From JBBRUG01 sp038247995 (GTDB taxonomy: Bacteria > Chloroflexota > Chloroflexia > Chloroflexales > Chloroflexaceae), in contig JBBRUG010000262.1 of assembly GCA_038247995.1 (NCBI GenBank), forward strand, positions 1-8,765: a stretch of DNA of 8,765 nucleotides, in the 5' to 3' direction. Both the position numbers and the translations under genes were made by a program. Shown here piece after piece: positions 5,363 through 8,765 of the stretch; the stretch's first letter is position 1, and each line of letters starts with the position of its first letter. The notes under the pieces were generated by a model. It saw only the letters and a list, made by a program, of their open reading frames with translations, did not search any database and was not told the origin of the DNA.

Positions 5363-6099
5363 TGCAGTCCGTAAATCCGTTCTCCCGTGCAGCCTGGCGC
5401 CCGCTGCCGTTGATCGTACTTGCCGTAGCAGTGTTCGCTGGGTTACGCATAGCCTGGTGGCTCTTTCCGCTGGGGTTGGTGGCGTATGGGTTGATTGTGT
5501 TGATGCTCGCGCGCGACCCGGCCCTGGCCCTGACCCGCCCGCCGCGTCCACGGCTCACCAGCGCTACGTTTCGCGCCCAACTGGCGAATGTCGAGCGCGC
5601 TCAGCGTGAGATCCAGCACAGCATTGCCCAGTCCGACGGGCCGATCCAGCGCTTGCTGACGCCTATCGCCGCGCAGACCCGCGAGTTGGTAGACGACGCA
5701 TACCAACTCTGTGCGAAGGGCCAGGTGATCGAGAGCTACCTGGCGCGTACAAACCTTCAGCAGATCCAGGCCCGGATTGCTGATGCCGACCGCGAGTTTC
5801 GCACTACCAGCGATCAGTATATCGCTCGCCAGCTTGAAGAAACCCTCAACGCACTGGCGAAGAAGCAGCGCAACACAACTGATCTCGGCACGTACGTCGG
5901 GCGCATTGAGGCCCAACTCCAGAATATCAACGCCAACCTCGACAATGTGCTGGCCGAAACCGTGCGCCTGCGTACCGCCGATACCGTGAGCGCCGACTCG
6001 GTGACCAATCAGGTGGCCGAACGCCTCCGCGATCTGCAATCGGATATGCAGACCTTCCAGCGTGTGCTCGACACAGCGCTGGCCGGAACGACGCCATAA
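5362..6099 (+). CDS. Two-TM membrane protein with a long cytoplasmic-type coiled coil (245 aa)
   Basis: The start overlaps the previous stop (TGATG), and AGGAGGG at 5349-5355 lies 6 bases upstream, so the two genes are translationally coupled. Two hydrophobic helices (about 14-31 and 32-49) form a hairpin. Residues about 68-236 are almost all helical and charged, with heptad-like spacing (ANVERAQREIQHSIAQ, QLEETLNALAKKQRNTTD, RIEAQLQNINANLDNVLAET, RLRDLQSDMQTFQRVLD). By the hairpin topology, the coil and the N-terminus should lie on the same side of the membrane, most likely the cytoplasm. I recognise no named family. XpaC- or TelA-like stress proteins are a loose comparison only. The coupling implies it works with the binding-like protein, for example by carrying its signal or scaffolding it. 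Confidence 0.85.
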   Translation: MQSVNPFSRAAWRPLPLIVLAVAVFAGLRIAWWLFPLGLVAYGLIVLMLARDPALALTRPPRPRLTSATFRAQLANVERAQREIQHSIAQSDGPIQRLLTPIAAQTRELVDDAYQLCAKGQVIESYLARTNLQQIQARIADADREFRTTSDQYIARQLEETLNALAKKQRNTTDLGTYVGRIEAQLQNINANLDNVLAETVRLRTADTVSADSVTNQVAERLRDLQSDMQTFQRVLDTALAGTTP

Positions 6100-6127
6100 G
6101 CGGAATTTCGGTGGGCGCAGGGGTGCC

Positions 6128-6430
6128 CTACGCCCGCGGCAACGTAATCCGCAATGTTATGCCCTGCCCAACGGTGTCGGCGAACTGTAGCGGACCACCG
6201 TGCAATTGAATAGTCCGCCGGCAATAGTTCAGGCTGATGCCTGGTGCATCGGCTGCCATGGACGGATTGGCGAGCGCCGCAAAGAGCTGTTGCTGCGCCT
6301 GATTGCTGATCCGCGAACTGGTGCCGCTGATTTCGAGCAGCACTGCATCGCCGGGGTGGTGCGTTGGGGTATCGGCTAGGCGCGCATTTCGGGCCTGGAT
6401 TGTCAGTGCGCCACCGGTAGGCAACCCATT
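6128..6430 (-). pseudogene. Remnant of a histidine-kinase ATPase domain (C-terminal half only)
   Basis: Numbering from the TTG at 6424, this 98-codon frame matches the end of HATPase_c domains. LPTGGALTIQAR corresponds to the 'MP.GG.L.I' just after the N box; EISGTSSRI (31-39) stands where the G1 box DTGPGI belongs; LFAALANP (47-54) stands for the F box; DAPGISL (59-65) for the G2 box GTGLGL; and CRRTIQLHGG (68-77) and GQGITLRITLPRA (86-98) fit well. The N box, dimerisation helix and phospho-His are missing, the G1 aspartate is Gly and the second glycine box is broken, so ATP binding is very unlikely. The frame begins directly after the deacetylase stop (TAA at 6433-6431), with no ATG and no clear ribosome site. 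A deletion or recombination has probably joined the two. Confidence 0.7.
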
Positions 6431-7270
6431 TTATCGCTTTCCCGCTTTACCGTTCCAATGCCAGATCCGCTCGCCGTAGCGCCCTGAAGCAGCGCCCACG
6501 TTCTGCGCATAGGTTCTGATCGCTTCGGCCATAAGATCGGGGGCCTCAGCCGCGCTCACCGCGCGTCCGAGTTGGCTATGCGCGAGTTCGGCGATCTGGC
6601 TGCCGTAGGCCAGCACGGCGGCGATCTTGCGCTCCAGCGTGGCGTCAATCGCGCTGCGTTCCGGTGTCAGCGCGTGATCGATCTGGGCGAGTCGGGCTTC
6701 CAGCGCGCCCACGCGAGCAACGTAGGGGAAGTCTTCGTACCAGACAAGTGGCGCGCCCGCATGAATGGCGGCTACCTCAGCGGTGATCTGATGATCAACG
6801 TGCTCGCCAATGCCGAGCGGTGCGTAGAATGTCGCCTGGGGCAAGCGGGTGCGCAACTGCGCGAGTAGTTCGGCCAGTGCCGGGCGGAGCGGGTCGTTTG
6901 CCGCCGGCGCGTTAAAGAGCGTGCCCCGGCTTGCATATGCTGTTGGGGCGCGGTAGATCGCGTCGAGCATGCCGGCGGCGAAGCCGGCGGCGCCAAGGAT
7001 TGTCAATGCGGCGTTGTCTTCGGCCAGGCGGGTCGCCAGCACCTGCGCCGGTGCCAGGCCCCACTCGCGGTGAAACTCGGCGGCGAGAGCGCTGAATGGC
7101 CCATCCGGGTGCGGTGCGGCGGTGCAAAGCGTAACAACAAGTACATCCGCACCGGCAGCGCGCTGACTGGCGATCATGCCGCCACACGAGAGCGCTGCGT
7201 CGTCGAGGTGAGGCGAGAGGTAGACGTGCGCGTAGGTGGTGGGGAGGTGCGTGAGATCGGTGTAGTGCAT
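6431..7270 (-). CDS. PIG-L (LmbE) family zinc deacetylase (279 aa)
   Basis: The family's metal-binding signature is near the N-terminus: SPHLDDAALSCGG (19-31), with H21 and D24 as zinc ligands and D23 the likely catalytic base. The second motif, GEHVDHQ (156-161), supplies the third ligand (H160 by analogy). These enzymes remove acetyl from N-acetylglucosamine units in small glycoconjugates such as GlcNAc-inositol or GlcNAc-malate, or in sugar antibiotics. The exact substrate cannot be read here. Length fits the family. AAGGAA (7281-7276) lies 5 bases before the ATG. The upstream same-strand SIS-domain gene, also an amino-sugar enzyme, supports a role in amino-sugar metabolism, but the 156-base gap full of repeats means co-transcription is not assured. 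Confidence 0.92.
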   Translation of the reverse strand: MHYTDLTHLPTTYAHVYLSPHLDDAALSCGGMIASQRAAGADVLVVTLCTAAPHPDGPFSALAAEFHREWGLAPAQVLATRLAEDNAALTILGAAGFAAGMLDAIYRAPTAYASRGTLFNAPAANDPLRPALAELLAQLRTRLPQATFYAPLGIGEHVDHQITAEVAAIHAGAPLVWYEDFPYVARVGALEARLAQIDHALTPERSAIDATLERKIAAVLAYGSQIAELAHSQLGRAVSAAEAPDLMAEAIRTYAQNVGAASGRYGERIWHWNGKAGKR

Positions 7271-7286
7271 GTGGGTTCCTTCGGAA

Positions 7287-7310
7287 CAGGATTCAGAATT
7301 CAGGATTCAG
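7287..7310. repeat. Short direct repeat (CAGGATTCAG twice)
   Basis: CAGGATTCAG occurs at 7287-7296 and 7301-7310 with AATT between, just upstream of the deacetylase start. Small ATTCAG-type repeats are typical clutter of Chloroflexota spacers. No function is evident. Confidence 0.7.
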
Positions 7311-7395
7311 GAGGTTTTGAATGATCTGGTGTGCTAGCCTGCCTTTTCGGTAAGCCTGACCCTTTCGGCGTGAACAGCACGCTGCCCGGTTTCCG

Positions 7396-7416
7396 CCGCC
7401 TGCCGCCTGCCGCCTG
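7396..7416. repeat. Heptanucleotide tandem repeat, three units
   Basis: CCGCCTG is repeated exactly three times, with a partial copy on each side, in the spacer just after the SIS-gene stop. It resembles the short tandem heptamer repeats of some cyanobacteria and Chloroflexota. It may vary in copy number between strains. Confidence 0.8.
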
Positions 7417-7426
7417 CCTTCTCAAG

Positions 7427-8464
7427 TTAGCGCGTTCGGGTCACTTTGCTTAGCCCGCGTGGTACAGCGGGATCGATGCCGCGTGCCAAGGCGAGGTGGT
7501 AGCAGAACAGTTGAGCCGGTACAATGCCGACAATCGGCGCGAGCCAAGCCGGCACGCCGGTTGGTAGTTCAATCCCAATGCTGCCCACCGCGCGGGTTTC
7601 GGCGTCATCGGAGAAGACCAGCAGATCGGCGCCGTGTTCGTCGACCAGTTTGTGCAGCAACGTGCGGGTGGCGGCAGCGCCGGCGTCGCTCGGCGCCACG
7701 GCAAGCACCGGAAACCCCGGTTCAATCAGGGCAATTGGCCCGTGCTGAAACTCGGCGGTCGAATAGCGCTCGGCGACGACGTAGGTAAGTTCCTTGAGTT
7801 TGAGCGACCACTCCAGGGCAGTGGCAAACTGGAACCCGCGCCCAAGCACGACACAGCTCGTCATTGCACTGTAGTGCTGTGCGGCGGCGATCAGCGCCGT
7901 TTCAACCTGGAGTGCCGCACGCACGGCGGCAGGCACCTGAGTTAGTTCGGCGCGGCGCGTATCGTCGTCGGCGAGGGCTGCCGAGAGCATGGCAAAGGTG
8001 AGCAACTGCGCGGTGTAGGTTTTCGTGGCGGCAACTGCACGCTCGGGGCCGGCGTCGATGTCGAGGCTCAGCGCGGCGGCCTGGGCCAGCGGCGAGGCGG
8101 CGTCGTTGGTGATCGCCAGCGTCAGCGCACCCTGGCGCTGGGCCTCAGTTACTACGCTCACAATATCGGGCGACTGCCCCGACTGCGAGACGCCGATCAC
8201 CAGCGCGCGTGCAAGGCGCGGCGGGCGCTCGTAGACGGTGAAGAGCGAAGGCGCCGCCAGCGCTACGGGCAGGCCATTGTACGCGCCGAGCACATACTGG
8301 CCGTAGATGCCGGCGTGCTCGGAGGTGCCGCGCGCCGCAAGGTAGACGTAGTCGATGTCATGGGTTCGTACAGCGGCGGCAACGCGCTCGATTGCGTCGG
8401 CGCCGGTGGCGAGCAGGTTTTCCAGCACAGCGGGCTGGGAATGAATTTCAGCGTGGAGGGTCAT
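7427..8464 (-). CDS. Two-SIS-domain amino-sugar phosphate isomerase/deaminase (GlmS C-terminal-like or NagB-II type, 345 aa)
   Basis: Numbered from the ATG at 8464, the protein has two SIS domains with the sugar-phosphate loops ARGTS (44-48), SQSGQSPD (93-100) and AATKTYT (145-151). The second half has LGRGF and then LKLKE-(x)15-HGP-A. E225 and H241 line up with the catalytic Glu and ring-opening His of glucosamine-6-phosphate synthase, and the C-terminal PRGLSKVT has the active-site lysine (K340). The N-terminal glutaminase domain (Cys1) is absent, so it cannot use glutamine as that synthase does. Deamination of glucosamine-6-phosphate to fructose-6-phosphate (NagB-II), or a related isomerisation, is the likely reaction. 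AAAGGA (8477-8472) is 7 bases before this ATG but only 1 before the ATG at 8470, so the inner start is preferred. The deacetylase gene follows downstream. Confidence 0.9.
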   Translation of the reverse strand: MTLHAEIHSQPAVLENLLATGADAIERVAAAVRTHDIDYVYLAARGTSEHAGIYGQYVLGAYNGLPVALAAPSLFTVYERPPRLARALVIGVSQSGQSPDIVSVVTEAQRQGALTLAITNDAASPLAQAAALSLDIDAGPERAVAATKTYTAQLLTFAMLSAALADDDTRRAELTQVPAAVRAALQVETALIAAAQHYSAMTSCVVLGRGFQFATALEWSLKLKELTYVVAERYSTAEFQHGPIALIEPGFPVLAVAPSDAGAAATRTLLHKLVDEHGADLLVFSDDAETRAVGSIGIELPTGVPAWLAPIVGIVPAQLFCYHLALARGIDPAVPRGLSKVTRTR

Positions 8465-8528
8465 GGACATGTCCTTTGGATCAATGGGTTAGGCCGGGCC
8501 GGGCCAACCACGGATGGGGCGGGGCCGA

Positions 8529-8544
8529 CCACGAATGCGCCAAT
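8529..8544. repeat. Copy 2 of the 16-base dispersed repeat word
   Basis: This is identical to 180-195 and is again preceded by GGGG and followed by CGG within a few bases. A degenerate copy of its front (CCAACCACGGATG) lies just before it at about 8502-8514. Located upstream of the SIS gene in a spacer with no credible gene. Confidence 0.55.
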
Positions 8545-8617
8545 GCGGTGCCCCACGCATACCGGATTGCGTCGTAGGGGCGGGTCGTGCCTCTCAAGTG
8601 TAGGGTTTTTGCCGTTG

Positions 8618-8737
8618 CCCGCACCCCCAACCCCGCTCCCTGAGCGGGAGCGGGGCTTCCGACAGCATCAGGACGCTGAATCTGCGGCGGCTCCCCCTGC
8701 TCCACGTGAGGGAGCAGGGGGTTGGGGGGATGCGGGG
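8618..8737. repeat. Composite twin-hairpin intergenic element
   Basis: Hairpin A is CCCCGCTCCC/GGGAGCGGGG (8631-8640 with 8646-8655, 5-base loop). Hairpin B is an 11-bp stem (8693-8703 with 8711-8721, 7-base loop). The outer flanks 8618-8634 and 8718-8736 are also nearly complementary to each other, so the block can fold either as two hairpins or as one long stem. This resembles REP/BIME-like or MITE-like repeats common in Chloroflexota. The rest of 8471-8765 has no credible gene. Confidence 0.7.
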
Positions 8738-8765
8738 AATAGCGCATTGGGACGCGATCCTGTAA

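Noticed and set aside
5443..6039. A 198-codon minus-strand frame opposite the coiled-coil gene
   Set aside because: The coupled start, strong ribosome site and heptad pattern support the plus-strand gene; the opposite frame has none of these.
7427..8464. Full glucosamine-6-phosphate synthase (glmS)
   Set aside because: The N-terminal glutaminase domain is absent and the upstream DNA is a non-coding repeat block, so it is not a frameshifted glmS.
8481..8747. An 88-codon minus-strand frame (HPPNPLLP..., GAGLGVRA)
   Set aside because: It is translated repeat DNA; such peptides come from the twin-hairpin intergenic element and have no gene features.

Overview
The window looks like chromosomal DNA of a high-GC phototroph-type Chloroflexota, probably near Roseiflexus/Chloroflexus. 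I infer this from style rather than from a marker gene. The signs are the gene repertoire, Chloroflexota-like solute-binding and Pro/Thr-linker proteins, and intergenic spaces filled with short G/C-rich palindromes and small tandem repeats. I see no phage, insertion sequence or CRISPR array.

Left part (1-1050). The first 36 codons of an EamA/DMT-type membrane transporter run off the left edge on the minus strand. Next comes a possible small four-cysteine zinc-ribbon protein, also minus. It is divergent from a small XRE-family repressor-like gene on the plus strand. The space between these two holds a perfect 12-bp dyad lying exactly over the minus-strand promoter, plus a good plus-strand promoter for the XRE gene. 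The XRE gene ends inside a perfect 26-bp hairpin.

Middle (1050-3834, minus strand). A tRNA-Glu(UUC) has its own strong promoter and Rho-independent terminator. It is followed by a one-pass membrane protein with an unusual Q-[IL]-x-G repeat, and then by a clear bacterial homologue of the tRNA-queuosine mannosyltransferase (GTDC1/QTMAN, DUF3524 family).

Right-centre (4088-6099, plus strand). Two overlapping genes form an operon: a membrane-anchored solute-binding-like protein and a two-TM protein with a long coiled coil. No ABC permease or ATPase lies next to them.

Right part (6128-8464, minus strand). A SIS-domain amino-sugar isomerase/deaminase-like gene is followed by a PIG-L (LmbE) deacetylase, which together suggest amino-sugar metabolism. 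Directly after the deacetylase stop codon lies a decayed C-terminal half of a histidine-kinase ATPase domain. The right edge is an intergenic block of repeats with two strong hairpins. It shares a 16-base word with the left end of the window.

Best leads: the queuosine-mannosyltransferase homologue in a bacterium, the dyad-controlled zinc-ribbon/XRE pair with its giant hairpin, the permease-less binding-protein/coiled-coil operon, and the kinase-domain remnant.
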